Notes: a model not told the origin generated them from the letters alone. A stretch of 64,000 nt of DNA from Deltaproteobacteria bacterium (GCA_016935935.1 JAFGPZ010000038.1:9222-73221), one strand, 5' to 3'; numbered from the stretch's first letter, positions 1 through 9,536 are shown. Program-made: numbers and translations.

Positions 1-1116
1 GACTTCTGATTTTTATTAGCCTCCTTACGACTGTCCGAACATAATTGCTTCTAGTGAAAAAGCTGTAGCCTCATGGCGCGATCAGGCTCGTGCAGGCAGG
101 CTATCTTATAGTTTTCTATCGCCTCCATCGTTTCATAAGCTTAAGGCAGTCGGCGATCTCCAGTGTTCCATGAAGCAAGAACCCGGAACGCTTCTCTGTT
201 GAGATACGGAACATCCACACAACATCCTCCGGTCGACCGATAAATTTCAAGCGCCGTCCTAAAAAGTGGGTAGTGTTTAGCTCTCGCACGGACATTGAGA
301 ATAATTAAGAACATGCTACTTGCTTTCAAGAGCTAGCAGAGCCACTATATCGAAGTAAGCAGGTGTGATGTCGAAGGCCTTGGCGATTCTGGTCCACTCT
401 TCGAGGTAACGCAGGCCGGTCCAACCGAAAACGTTGTTGTCGACGATAGTGTGCCAGTGGATATAAAAAATCAAAAAACCTGACAAATCAAATAACTCCA
501 TGAGGAACGTTTGTCAAGAAGTTTTAAGAATATTGAATATTTCGAATGGTACTCATTGATTTCCTTCTGTCCAGGTTCCACGGACTTATAGATACCCTTC
601 TTATCCGCAATTATCGCTCACCTATTTGCCTGAATATATCTTAAGGTCCAATCTTTTCCCGCAAGCTCGCCAATATCTCTCTTTACAGGATTTAAAAAGA
701 ATCTTGACAAATATTGTTAAAGGTGTATTATCACACCACAAGTGCTGTTATTTTACATATAACTATTGATAATATAATCACAGGAATAGGGACTTGTAGG
801 CTGACTATAAAAAACATACCGTTTCACATATAGTGGTGGTTTTTTAGTAAGAAGTTTTTGTATACTCTAGAAAAGTCAGTTTTTTCATTTGGAGATTATT
901 TTGGTGGGTGATTTAGCGGGATGGATGATAATCTAAAACTGATACTAACGCATTCATCCAATGAAATTTTCTTAACTCCAACCAACGTAGCCATTATTTT
1001 ACCGAAATGCTTTAAATCCGTTCTTAGAAGGGCTTTTTATGAGATTGTCAATTTTGCACTGTGAAACGCACAAAGAGGTTGTTCACCTTTAACAACAAAA
1101 CCATAAGGAGGGTAAC
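1..1116. other. Left-edge region with no convincing gene
   Basis: This stretch has no recognisable protein family. Two short overlapping minus-strand open frames (316-501, 61 codons; 141-329, 62 codons) could be a small gene pair or remnants of an older gene. Neither has a strong Shine-Dalgarno sequence or a domain I recognise, so I do not call them. The right part is AT-rich and carries the promoter-like element at 704-731. Confidence 0.4.
704..731 (+). promoter_or_regulatory. Sigma-70-like promoter, shared module copy 1
   Basis: TTGACA (704-709), a 16-nt spacer and TATTAT (726-731). Twenty-one bases (703-723) recur identically at 37069-37089, also upstream of a crotonase gene. It lies about 390 bp before the MaoC-like gene, implying a long leader. 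Promoter activity is inferred from the hexamers and the repetition. Confidence 0.5.
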
Positions 1117-1527
1117 ATGTTTTTTGAAGAAGTGGAGGTTGGTAAAATCTATAAGTCGGATGGTTCCAAAACCGTCACTGGAACTGAAATTGATCTTGTC
1201 GCTCAGCTTGCCGGGTTGGATCTTCCGGGATTTTTGGACCCGGAGGCTGCAAAGGGATGGGGTTTCAAAGATCGAGTGGCGCCTGGTCCCTATATTCTTG
1301 GCTGCGGAATCGGTCTAATGGCCAAACAGGGCTTTTTAGCAGATGCCGTATTGGTTAATGTAGATGGTCTCTCATTTAAGACGCCCGTTTATCCACGCGA
1401 CAAAATTAAAGCTGAAACTGAAGTGACGGACAAAAAGCCTTCCAGTCGCGGTGGCGGCCGTGTTCTTTATAAGTTCAGGGTCCTCAATCAGGATGATCAA
1501 GTGGTACTAGAATCATCAAATACCTGA
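1117..1527 (+). CDS. MaoC-like hotdog-fold protein
   Basis: A 136-residue hotdog-fold protein resembling the MaoC/(R)-specific enoyl-CoA hydratase group, which hydrates 2-enoyl-CoA. The start is fixed by an AAGGAGGG sequence ending seven bases before the ATG. The family's usual hydratase motif (Asp followed by Asn-Pro and His) is not visible: the corresponding region near residues 50-65 reads GFKDRVAPGPYILG with no Asp/His pair. It may be a non-catalytic or divergent member, or a thioesterase-like acyl-CoA binding protein. The crotonase gene follows in the same direction after 161 bp containing a GC-rich hairpin. Family assignment is moderately sure, activity unknown. Confidence 0.65.
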   Translation: MFFEEVEVGKIYKSDGSKTVTGTEIDLVAQLAGLDLPGFLDPEAAKGWGFKDRVAPGPYILGCGIGLMAKQGFLADAVLVNVDGLSFKTPVYPRDKIKAETEVTDKKPSSRGGGRVLYKFRVLNQDDQVVLESSNT

Positions 1528-1631
1528 CTCCTCCCAGGCAAACCATTATCTGTATGATGATGCTATTCTATTTTTGAATCTTGCAGGGTTAATATTGTCC
1601 TGCTCCTTAGTACGTTAAATGTCTTTGATGA

Positions 1632-1655
1632 TACCCCGCCGGCTTCGGCGGGGTA
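1632..1655. repeat. GC-rich intergenic hairpin
   Basis: A 9-bp perfect inverted repeat (TACCCCGCC / GGCGGGGTA) around a 6-nt loop, between the MaoC-like gene and the crotonase gene. There is no downstream T run, so it is more likely an RNA-stabilising or attenuating hairpin than a classical terminator. The CCCCGCC core also occurs in the terminator at 27394-27429. Confidence 0.6.
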
Positions 1656-1688
1656 GTTCATTAATAGATAAGAGAAAGGAGATCTTTC

Positions 1689-2483
1689 ATGGATTTTACA
1701 GCCATTCGCTATGAAAAAGTTGAGAGTATCGCCACCATTACCCTGAACCGTCCGGACAACATGAACACTTACAATATCGAAATGCTGAACGAACTTGATT
1801 CCGTTCTGGAGACGGTTGCACTTGATGAAGAGATACGGGCAGTGATCATAACAGGAGAGGGACGTGCGTTTTCGGCCGGAGCCGATGTAGCGGGGGTTGA
1901 GCAATTGCTCGGCCTGCAGCAGGAGTTGCCCGAAAATCAGGACATACTGAAGATGATCGTACGCGTGGTGATAGCAATTCGTAAGGTTCCTAAACCGGTC
2001 ATTGCAGCACTGAATGGTGTGTGTGCAGGCGGTGCGGCGAATTTTGTACTGGCCTGCGATTTTGTGGTCGCTTCTGAAAAAGCTCGCATGGCGCAGAATT
2101 TCATTAATATCGGTCTGGTTCCGGACGGTGGCGGCACCTTTTTCCTTCCCTCCCAGATAGGATATCAGCGTACCGCTGAAATTCTCTTTACAGGGAAAAT
2201 TTTAACTGCCCAGGAAGCGTTTAATCTCGGTTTGTACAATAAGGTGGTTCCAGCCGAAGAAGTGATGTCGGCAGCCCGCGAACTGGCCGATGAACTGGCC
2301 CATAAGCCCACGGCAGCCATTGCAGCTGGCAAAGCGATTCTTAACCGCGAAACAATTCCAAGATTACGGTTGTATCTGGAAGATGAGGTTAGCAACCAAC
2401 GATGTATGGTGGCAACTCATGATGCCAAAGAAGGAATAACATCGTTTCTGGAAAAAAGAAAACCGAACTTTGTCGGAAAGTAA
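1689..2483 (+). CDS. Enoyl-CoA hydratase/isomerase family protein (PaaG-like)
   Basis: A 264-residue crotonase-fold protein that acts on acyl-CoA thioesters in the cytoplasm. Seen: the oxyanion-hole segment RAFSAGADV (about 59-67), the second oxyanion segment NGVCAGGAANFVLACD (109-124) and LVPDGGGT (143-150). By manual alignment the two catalytic glutamates of enoyl-CoA hydratase are replaced (Asn118-119 region and Phe138), whereas Asp146 matches the acid used by PaaG-type isomerases. An isomerase or ring-modifying activity is therefore more likely than simple hydration. The ATG is preceded by AAAGGAGAT. It is probably co-transcribed with the MaoC-like gene upstream. Crotonase fold is certain, reaction is not. 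Confidence 0.85.
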   Translation: MDFTAIRYEKVESIATITLNRPDNMNTYNIEMLNELDSVLETVALDEEIRAVIITGEGRAFSAGADVAGVEQLLGLQQELPENQDILKMIVRVVIAIRKVPKPVIAALNGVCAGGAANFVLACDFVVASEKARMAQNFINIGLVPDGGGTFFLPSQIGYQRTAEILFTGKILTAQEAFNLGLYNKVVPAEEVMSAARELADELAHKPTAAIAAGKAILNRETIPRLRLYLEDEVSNQRCMVATHDAKEGITSFLEKRKPNFVGK

Positions 2484-3130
2484 ACGGGCATTCGAGAAGT
2501 TTCTTCATTTTCGATTGTACTATAACAATAAGCGACTCCATCGTATACACTCATTCGTGCGGGATCGTAGAGAAAGGGCAGGTTTTCTGATGTAAAAAGA
2601 GATATTTGATATTCGAAAACATTCGCCCAAATCAATATATGTCTCTTTCTCTACGATCACCAGTACATTCAGAGGGTATACGGTTGCGTTGCTGATCATT
2701 CATTTAGCCATTCCTAACAGCTTATAAAAAAACTCCTTGACACCAAAATGCTTAAAAAGCTGCGGCGTTCAATGGAGAAAAAAGGAATTTGCCGGAGTCG
2801 GCTACTAATCGAATCGTGACTATAACTCAGGAAGGGCGTGTTACCTTTATCCATATGTTTGGCGGATCAGATGAAAGTTATTACCTCTCGCCAGCAGCTC
2901 TTTCGTGGGCAGATAAGCGTTAAATATATTTTGGAATTTTACAGAGAAAGGAAATTAAGCCTGGTGTCTTCGTCAGATACCGCAGTGTTAGTCCGGCAAA
3001 TTATAGCAAGGGACACTGGCTATATATAACGGAACGGAAAAATAAAGATACTCGGGACCTATCAGTACTGAAGAAATAGTGTCGGGGTCTTATTTCAAGG
3101 AAGAAAATAGAAAAGGAGGTTAGAGGGAGC
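2484..3130. other. 647-bp intergenic region
   Basis: No convincing gene. A 63-codon frame at 2838-3029 has no ribosome-binding site or recognisable family. The notable content is the 14-bp inverted repeat at 2563-2658. The end carries the AAAGGAGGTTAGAGGGAGC ribosome-binding region of the next gene. Confidence 0.6.
2563..2658. repeat. 14-bp perfect inverted repeat, 68-nt spacer
   Basis: GATCGTAGAGAAAG (2563-2576) and its exact reverse complement (2645-2658) bracket 68 nt without an ORF. It could be the ends of a small MITE-like element or a long RNA hairpin. No flanking target duplication is obvious. Confidence 0.55.
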
Positions 3131-4588
3131 ATGATAGGGATAACATCGTATGGTGGATATGTACCGCGTTATCGGTTGGACCGGAGTTTGATATTTGGAG
3201 CAATGGGCTGGTTCAACGGAGCGACAGCGGGAGTGGCGCGCGGGGAGAAGGCGGTAGCGAATTATGATGAGGATACGATAACAATGGCGGTATCGGCGGC
3301 GATGGGTTGCCTTGGGGATATACCACGGAAAGAAGTGGACGGGATATATGCGTGTTCGACGACCTTTCCGTATATAGAGCGTCAGAATGCGGCGATATGT
3401 GCGTCAGCAATGGATTTTCGTCATGATGTTCGCTCGGCGGATTTCAGTTCATCCACGCGATCAGGGACAACTGCGCTGCTGTCGGCCTGCGAGGCGGTGT
3501 CATCGGGAAACGTGAACAATATCCTGGTAGCTGCATCGGACTCCCGGTTAGGGAAACCGGGGAGCAGTGACGAGCATACCTTTGGAGACGGGGCGGGTGC
3601 ACTTCTTATTGGTAATGAGGGCGTCATAGCGGAATTAAAGGGGAGCTACACGGTTACACGGGATTTTGCGGACTACCGTCGGATTCAGGGGGAACGTTTC
3701 CAGCACACATGGGAAGAGCGGTGGATACGAGACGAGGGATATGGCAAGATCATCCCGGAGGCCGCATTGGGATTAGCACAGAAGTACAACGTGAAGGCGA
3801 GCGATTTTGCGAAGATCATAATTGCCTGTCCGGCGGCAGTTATCAAGGGTCTGACGAAGGTGTTGGGAGCGCAGCCCGAACAGATGCAGGACAATCTGGG
3901 AATGAATGTTGGGAACACGGGTGCGGCACTGCCGTTAATGATGCTTGTGGCGGCGCTGGAAGAAGCGAAACCTGGTGACAAACTTTTAGTGCTCAGCTAC
4001 GGGAGCGGGAGTGACGCGCTGTATTTTGAAGTAACGGAAGAGATTGAGCAGGTTCGGAACAGGGCCGGTATCAGCGGGCACCTGGCGATACGGAAGGAAT
4101 TGGATAATTATGCGAAGTATCTGGTATTTCGGGACCTCCTGCCCGTGGAAATAGGCATACGCGGAGAAGAGACGGCGATGGCGCGTATGTCTGTGATATA
4201 CCGGGAGGACAGGACGATGGCGGTGCTATGCGGGTCGCGGTGTACGGTCTGCGGAACGCCCCAGTATCCGAAACAGCGCGTGTGTATCAATCCTGCCTGC
4301 GGTGCGACAGATCAGATGGAAGACTACTGTTTTTCTGACAAAGTTGGTCGGATCAACTCATATACCGGAGACAATCTTGCATTCAGTTTGGACCCACCCG
4401 CCATGTACGGCTTAATAGATTTTGAGGAAGGTGGGCGCCTTTACCTGGACATTACCGATGCGGAACTCGACGAACTTGCAGTGGGGACGCCGGTAAAGAT
4501 GACCTTTCGGCGCAAGTTTTCGGATAAACGCAGGGGCACCTATTCCTATTTTTGGAAAGCGACACCGGTAACCCAGGAGAATAAATAG
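3131..4588 (+). CDS. HMG-CoA synthase-like protein fused to a DUF35 zinc-ribbon/OB domain
   Basis: A 485-residue fusion. Residues 1 to about 320 have the HMG-CoA synthase/KAS III thiolase fold; about 360-480 form a DUF35 domain with a zinc-ribbon of CxxC plus CINPAC type followed by an OB-fold. Where the synthase has its nucleophilic Cys (ACYxGTxAL), this protein reads STRSGTTAL, so Thr109 takes the place of Cys by manual alignment. Other Cys-less thiolase-fold/DUF35 proteins (steroid side-chain retro-aldolases such as Ltp2/ChsH2) cleave C-C bonds without an acyl-enzyme, a possible precedent. The start follows AAAAGGAGGTTAGAGG. A thiolase follows 17 bp downstream, suggesting a joint C-C cleavage or condensation step. 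Substrate unknown. Confidence 0.75.
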   Translation: MIGITSYGGYVPRYRLDRSLIFGAMGWFNGATAGVARGEKAVANYDEDTITMAVSAAMGCLGDIPRKEVDGIYACSTTFPYIERQNAAICASAMDFRHDVRSADFSSSTRSGTTALLSACEAVSSGNVNNILVAASDSRLGKPGSSDEHTFGDGAGALLIGNEGVIAELKGSYTVTRDFADYRRIQGERFQHTWEERWIRDEGYGKIIPEAALGLAQKYNVKASDFAKIIIACPAAVIKGLTKVLGAQPEQMQDNLGMNVGNTGAALPLMMLVAALEEAKPGDKLLVLSYGSGSDALYFEVTEEIEQVRNRAGISGHLAIRKELDNYAKYLVFRDLLPVEIGIRGEETAMARMSVIYREDRTMAVLCGSRCTVCGTPQYPKQRVCINPACGATDQMEDYCFSDKVGRINSYTGDNLAFSLDPPAMYGLIDFEEGGRLYLDITDAELDELAVGTPVKMTFRRKFSDKRRGTYSYFWKATPVTQENK

Positions 4589-4605
4589 CAAGGAGGACGA
4601 AGACG

Positions 4606-5817
4606 ATGGCGAGTGGAATCAAGAATAAAGTAGCAATAATCGGGATGGGATGCACCAGATTCGGCGAGTTATGGGACAAGAGCGAGCAGGATTTGATAGT
4701 TGATGCCTACAAAGAGGCAATAGAAGATGCGGGCATAGAGACGAAAGACATAGGAGCGGCATGGTTTGCCAGCTGTTTTGACGAGGTGAATGCGGGCAAA
4801 GGAGGTATACCGCTGGCGCGGGCTTTGAAACTGCCGAACATTCCTGTTACCCGTGTAGAGAATTTCTGTACCAGCGGTACGGAAGCGTTACGAGGTGCCT
4901 GTTATGCGGTGGCATCGGGAGCATGTGACATAGCGCTGGCCCTGGGGGCGGAGAAATTGAAAGACACCGGTTACGGCGGATTGCCGGACTTTGGAACAGT
5001 AATGGGGACGGAGAATCTCTTTTATTATCCAAACCTGACAGCGCCGGGTATGTTTGCAATGGTGGCGAATGCATACTTTGCGAAATACGGATTAAGTGCG
5101 GAAGAAGGCAAGCGGGTTCTGGCTAGGATATCATCGAAGAGTCATGCGAACGGAGCCAGGAATCCCCGCGCACACCTTCGCCGGGAGGTAAGCGTTGATG
5201 CAATCATGAAGGCGCCTATAGTTGCCTGGCCCTTGGGTTTGTTTGACTGTTGTGGTGTCAGCGACGGGGCGGCGGCGGCAATTGTAGTCCGTGCCGACAT
5301 GGCGAAAGACTTCAGGCTTGATCCCATATATGTCAAGGCATTACAATTATCGCTCACACCGGGGACAGGGATAGGTCACCAGAGCTGGAACGGTGCACAC
5401 CTGGCATCTACTATAGAGGCGGCGAAGGCGGCATATAAAGAGGCCGGGATAACGAAGCCCAGGGATGAGATACACCTGATGGAGGTTCACGACTGTTTTT
5501 CAATAAGCGAATTGGTAACATACGAGAGTCTTCAGATATCTCCTGAAGGGAAAGCGCGTGTGGATATTGAGAACGGGTTTTATGATTTTGATGGGAAGAT
5601 ACCCTGTCAGAGCGACGGCGGATTAAAATGTTTTGGTCATCCTATCGGCGCATCGGGCATACGAATGGTCTACGAGATCTACAAACAGCTGCAGGGGAAA
5701 GCAGAACCTGCGGAGCGTCAGCTTCAGGGCAATCCTTCTGTTGGATTGACTCACAATCATGGCGGACTGTGCGGAAGCCTTGTATGTTCTGTGGCAATCT
5801 TCGGAAATGAGTTATAA
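4606..5817 (+). CDS. Thiolase, SCP-x/acetyl-CoA acetyltransferase family
   Basis: A 403-residue thiolase expected to cleave a 3-oxoacyl-CoA with free CoA. All hallmark elements are visible: the nucleophile Cys in ENFCTSGTEAL (near residue 88), HDCFS, GHPIGASG and the C-terminal GGLCGS segment. It starts 17 bp after the HMG-CoA-synthase-like/DUF35 gene with its own AAGGAGGACG site, so the two are one operon. Thiolases of this branch often work with a DUF35 protein that shapes the CoA tunnel; here that domain may be supplied by the preceding fusion protein. Confidence 0.85.
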   Translation: MASGIKNKVAIIGMGCTRFGELWDKSEQDLIVDAYKEAIEDAGIETKDIGAAWFASCFDEVNAGKGGIPLARALKLPNIPVTRVENFCTSGTEALRGACYAVASGACDIALALGAEKLKDTGYGGLPDFGTVMGTENLFYYPNLTAPGMFAMVANAYFAKYGLSAEEGKRVLARISSKSHANGARNPRAHLRREVSVDAIMKAPIVAWPLGLFDCCGVSDGAAAAIVVRADMAKDFRLDPIYVKALQLSLTPGTGIGHQSWNGAHLASTIEAAKAAYKEAGITKPRDEIHLMEVHDCFSISELVTYESLQISPEGKARVDIENGFYDFDGKIPCQSDGGLKCFGHPIGASGIRMVYEIYKQLQGKAEPAERQLQGNPSVGLTHNHGGLCGSLVCSVAIFGNEL

Positions 5818-5902
5818 AGGGCGACGGAGAGATGCCGGGTAATCAGACAATTCCTTTTTTTGCTTGTCAGGTAAGTAGGGATTGAATTAAACAGCGGGCA
5901 CA

Positions 5903-5926
5903 TTTTCCGCAACTTGTTGCGGGAAA
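5903..5926. repeat. Intergenic palindromic repeat, copy 1
   Basis: Ten-base arms (TTTTCCGCAA / TTGCGGGAAA, one G-T pair) around a CTTG loop. The same element with flanking GCATT/GTTTC occurs at 16570-16591 with loop CTTA. It resembles REP-type intergenic repeats. It lies between the thiolase and the FadB-type gene. Confidence 0.6.
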
Positions 5927-6073
5927 CTTCGGTAAATGTATCGTATAAATAGAGTTAAAAAGGTGTGTGATACCATGCTGGCAAGCAGGTAAAGTGTAAA
6001 AAAAGGTGTGCTGCAGTTAGGGGGCTGATGTTTTATGAGCGGCACACGCATAGAGCCAAGGAGGAAACTAATT

Positions 6074-8203
6074 ATGGTACAACTAGTCACATACAACATT
6101 GACGAGAATGGGGTAGGTCATGTGGTGTTTGATAATCCCGATGAGCGGGTAAATTCCATTTCGGAACTGTTCATCGAGCAGTTCATGAGTATTCTTGATC
6201 AGGTTGAAAAGGATGCCAATGTAAAGGCACTTGTCCTGGAGAGTGCAAAACCCGGAGTTTTTGTAGCAGGTGCCGATATCAAGTGGCTGCAGGATCTTAA
6301 AACCCCTGAAGACTGTCTGCAATTTGCACGGGCCGCACAGCCACCCTTTAGTCGTCTGGAAGATCTTCGCATACCAACCCTTGCGGTCATCAACGGGATC
6401 TGTCTGGGTGGCGGTCTGGAGTTGGCTCTTTCCTGCAAATGGCGGGTTGCCATGGATCATCCGTCCGTGCAACTCGGCTTACCTGAGGTTAACCTTGGTG
6501 TTATTCCCGGAGGAGGCGGTACGCAACGATTACCGGCGCTGATCGGCGTTGGGAACGCCCTGCCATTGATAACCACGGGGAAATCTTTACGGGTGAAAGA
6601 CTCATTGGCGATGGGCCTGATTGATGCCGTTCTGCCGGCAGAGAATTTTGTCGAGGGGGCCACCCAATTTCTGCTCGATAAAGTCAAAGCGAATGAAGAT
6701 ATAAGCCGGCCCTGGCTTGCCGAAGATTTCAGGTATGATATCGGTACCGAGGAATCTATTGAAAAGCTCTTTGACGCGACCCGTCAGGCCGTCCTGAAGC
6801 AGACAAAGGGGCATTCGCCCGCGCACCTGAAAGTTATTGATGTTATAAGAGTGGGTGCAGAAGAGGGATTTAAAACGGGTATGAAAGCGGAAAATGATGC
6901 CTTTGCCGAAGTATTGGCGAGTACCGAAGCAAAGAGCCTGATCTACCTTTTCCTGACACAGGCGGTGATGAAAAAGGTATACGGATCCGAGGACCGTTCC
7001 ATCAAGCCGGTGGAGATTAAGAAGGTCGGAGTTCTGGGAGCCGGTCAGATGGGTCACGGTATAGCCCATAGTGCGATAACGGCGGGATACAGGGTGGTTC
7101 TGAATGATGTCAAACAGGAATATGTTGACAAGGGTGTCAATGCAATCCGGGCCATACTATCGAAAGATGTCGAAAAGAAAAAAATGACGAGCGAAAAGAT
7201 GGAGGGCTTGATGTCGCTCCTCAAGCCGACCATTGACTATAATGCCTTCAGAGATGTTGATATCGTTATCGAAGCGGTGTTCGAGGATGTTGACATCAAA
7301 CATAAAGTGATCAGGGAAGTGGAAAAGTATATATCCGAGGATTGTATCTTTGCTTCCAACACATCATCGCTGGCTATTTCGGAACTGGCGAAGGCTTCAA
7401 ACCGTCCCAAGAAATTTATCGGGATGCACTATTTTTCACCTGTCAACCGAATGCCGCTTCTGGAAATTATAAAGGGGCAAGAAACGTCGGACGAAACAGT
7501 TGTTACTGCAGTTGCGCTTGCCCACAAGACGGGGAAAACGCCGATCGTTGTGAATGACGGATATGGTTTCTATACGACACGCTCTGTCGCTTCTTACCTT
7601 GCCGAAGCATTAAACTGTCTTAACGATGGAGCAACGATAGAGGATATTGATCGGTCAATGGCAGAATTCGGCATGCCGGTGGGTCCCATAACGCTTCTTG
7701 ATGAGGTCGGTCACGATGTGGGTGCCCACGTGCTTGCGATCATGCAGAAGGTTTATCCCGAGCGATTTTCAGATGAACTGGCGCAATTGACCATTAAGGA
7801 CAATCGTCTGGGGAGAAAAAACCAGAGAGGATATTATGCATATGAGAGCATCAGCAAAAAGACCGGGATAGATGAAAGCGTATATGCGCTTTTTACCGAC
7901 AGGAAGAACCTGACACTTTCACGTGAAGAGATTCAGAAACGAATTATCATGGCACTCATAAACGAAGTGGGGTTCTGTTTGAGTGAAAATATCATTACCA
8001 GTTATAATGACGCGGAGATAGGGCTGATATATGGAATCGGCTTTCCTCCTTTCAGAGGTGGTCCCCTTCATTATATAGATAATCTGGGGGCCGACGAGAT
8101 TGTTACCTTGCTCAGAACCCTGGAGAGCAGGTGGGGGTCCCGATTCAAACCGTCCCCCTCCCTTGTGAAAGCTGCGCAAGAGGGCAAAGTGTTTTTCCCC
8201 TAG
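6074..8203 (+). CDS. Bifunctional enoyl-CoA hydratase / 3-hydroxyacyl-CoA dehydrogenase (FadB/FadJ type)
   Basis: A 709-residue beta-oxidation enzyme: hydration of 2-enoyl-CoA, then NAD-dependent oxidation to 3-oxoacyl-CoA. Residues 1-190 are a crotonase domain with both catalytic glutamates (GGGLELAL, Glu116; LGLPEVNLG, Glu138). From about 310 a Rossmann domain begins with GVLGAGQMGHG, followed by HYFSPVNRMPLLEII carrying the dehydrogenase His. I chose ATG 6074 because AAGGAGGAAACTAATT immediately precedes it; an upstream in-frame ATG at 6035 has no such site. It should feed the 3-oxoacyl-CoA thiolases around it. Confidence 0.92.
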   Translation: MVQLVTYNIDENGVGHVVFDNPDERVNSISELFIEQFMSILDQVEKDANVKALVLESAKPGVFVAGADIKWLQDLKTPEDCLQFARAAQPPFSRLEDLRIPTLAVINGICLGGGLELALSCKWRVAMDHPSVQLGLPEVNLGVIPGGGGTQRLPALIGVGNALPLITTGKSLRVKDSLAMGLIDAVLPAENFVEGATQFLLDKVKANEDISRPWLAEDFRYDIGTEESIEKLFDATRQAVLKQTKGHSPAHLKVIDVIRVGAEEGFKTGMKAENDAFAEVLASTEAKSLIYLFLTQAVMKKVYGSEDRSIKPVEIKKVGVLGAGQMGHGIAHSAITAGYRVVLNDVKQEYVDKGVNAIRAILSKDVEKKKMTSEKMEGLMSLLKPTIDYNAFRDVDIVIEAVFEDVDIKHKVIREVEKYISEDCIFASNTSSLAISELAKASNRPKKFIGMHYFSPVNRMPLLEIIKGQETSDETVVTAVALAHKTGKTPIVVNDGYGFYTTRSVASYLAEALNCLNDGATIEDIDRSMAEFGMPVGPITLLDEVGHDVGAHVLAIMQKVYPERFSDELAQLTIKDNRLGRKNQRGYYAYESISKKTGIDESVYALFTDRKNLTLSREEIQKRIIMALINEVGFCLSENIITSYNDAEIGLIYGIGFPPFRGGPLHYIDNLGADEIVTLLRTLESRWGSRFKPSPSLVKAAQEGKVFFP

Positions 8204-8214
8204 TAATGTCGGCA

Positions 8215-8241
8215 GTTTCCGGTCCTGTTATGGAAACTTTT
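8215..8241 (+). terminator. Weak candidate terminator
   Basis: GTTTCC / GGAAAC stem with an 11-nt loop followed by TTTT, 12 bp after the FadB-type gene. The short stem makes the call tentative. Confidence 0.3.
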
Positions 8242-8393
8242 GTAGGAGTTGGAGCCTTGTTTTGTGGCTATTTGTAACTAAAAAACTGTAAGATCGAATG
8301 GAAGAGGTTATTATTGTTTTCTATACCTGTTGAACGGTTTATGGCTGATTATATACTGAAGAATTAATTGTATTAAAGGAGGGAAGTTAAGCG

Positions 8394-9536
8394 ATGGATT
8401 TTGAGTTACCGGAAGAGATGAAAATGTTGAAGGACATGGCATATAAATTTGCCAGGCAGGAGATTGCACCCTATTCACATGAATGCGACGAAGAGGAGAA
8501 GTACACTCCGGAGATCAGGAAGAAGGCGGCGGAACAGGGTCTTGTAGGAGCATGGATACCCGAGGAATATGGAGGTGCGGGAGTCGGAATATTAGGCAAC
8601 ACCATTGTGACTGAAGAGATGTCTAGAGTTGATATGGGGATAGGGTTGAATATAACTGCTGCCTGCTTTGGCGCTGAATGCATATACAATTTCGGTACAG
8701 AAGAACAGAAGCTGCACTATCTGCCATCGGTGTGCAGCGGGGAGCATGTATGGGCCGGTGCGTACACGGAGCCCGATGCCGGGACCGATGTTGCAGGTTA
8801 TAAGACACGAGCGGTGATAGACAAAGATGATTATGTCATAAACGGAACGAAAATGTTCATTACGAACGGAACTGTTTGTGATTATATGGTATGTCAGTGC
8901 ATAACCCATCCCGAGGAAAAGACACATAAACGATTCAGTCAGATTATAGTTCCGGCGGATGCTCCGGGTGTGACCCGTAATAAGATAAAAGGGAAGATGG
9001 GCATCAGGGCGAGCGACACGGCGGATATTTCACTTGAGGATGTCAGGGTTCCCCGGGAAAATTTGATAGGTGAAGAGAAACGGGGTTTTTATCAGTTAAT
9101 GAGTTTTTTTGACATTACAAGGGTAATGATAGGAGGTCAGGCGCTTGGCTTATCTCAGGCGTGCCTGGACGAATCTGTTAAGTACGCCAAGGAAAGGACG
9201 GCTTTTGGCTCGCCCCTGGGGAGTTTTCAGATTACGATGCAGAAGCTGACAGAGATGGCTATACGAATAGAGGCATTGCGAAACATGGTTTACAAGGCGG
9301 CCTGGTTGATCGATGCGGGGAGGCCCGATTATCATCTTGCAGCGATGGCTAAATACTACGGTGGTCAGACAGCCGTATTCTGTGCCAATGCTGCTGTGGA
9401 GATACACGGGGGGTACGGATACATAGACGAATACAACGTGCAGAAGTGGTACAGGGATGCCAAGATACTGGAACTTTATGAGGGAACAAAGGAAGCAGAG
9501 ATTCTGACAATCGGAAGATATATTCAGTCTCGGTAA
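8394..9536 (+). CDS. Acyl-CoA dehydrogenase
   Basis: A 380-residue FAD enzyme that introduces a 2,3-double bond into an acyl-CoA and passes electrons to ETF. Seen: AYTEPDAGTDV (FAD/substrate loop, near 123), the central beta-barrel, GGYGYIDEYNVQKWYRD and the catalytic base Glu363 in LYEGTKE near the C-terminus. Length is that of short/medium-chain members. The start follows AAAGGAGGGAAG. No ETF gene is in the window. It supplies enoyl-CoA for the bifunctional enzyme upstream. Confidence 0.92.
   Translation: MDFELPEEMKMLKDMAYKFARQEIAPYSHECDEEEKYTPEIRKKAAEQGLVGAWIPEEYGGAGVGILGNTIVTEEMSRVDMGIGLNITAACFGAECIYNFGTEEQKLHYLPSVCSGEHVWAGAYTEPDAGTDVAGYKTRAVIDKDDYVINGTKMFITNGTVCDYMVCQCITHPEEKTHKRFSQIIVPADAPGVTRNKIKGKMGIRASDTADISLEDVRVPRENLIGEEKRGFYQLMSFFDITRVMIGGQALGLSQACLDESVKYAKERTAFGSPLGSFQITMQKLTEMAIRIEALRNMVYKAAWLIDAGRPDYHLAAMAKYYGGQTAVFCANAAVEIHGGYGYIDEYNVQKWYRDAKILELYEGTKEAEILTIGRYIQSR

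Noticed and set aside
141..501. Two short overlapping minus-strand frames at the left edge
   Set aside because: No strong start signals and no family; kept only as a remark in the gap description.
2838..3029. 63-codon frame in the 2.5-3.1 kb gap
   Set aside because: No ribosome-binding site, no family resemblance, composition like noncoding flanks.
6035..6076. Upstream start (6035) for the FadB-type gene
   Set aside because: No ribosome-binding site, and the extra 13 residues match nothing in the family; ATG 6074 has AAGGAGG.
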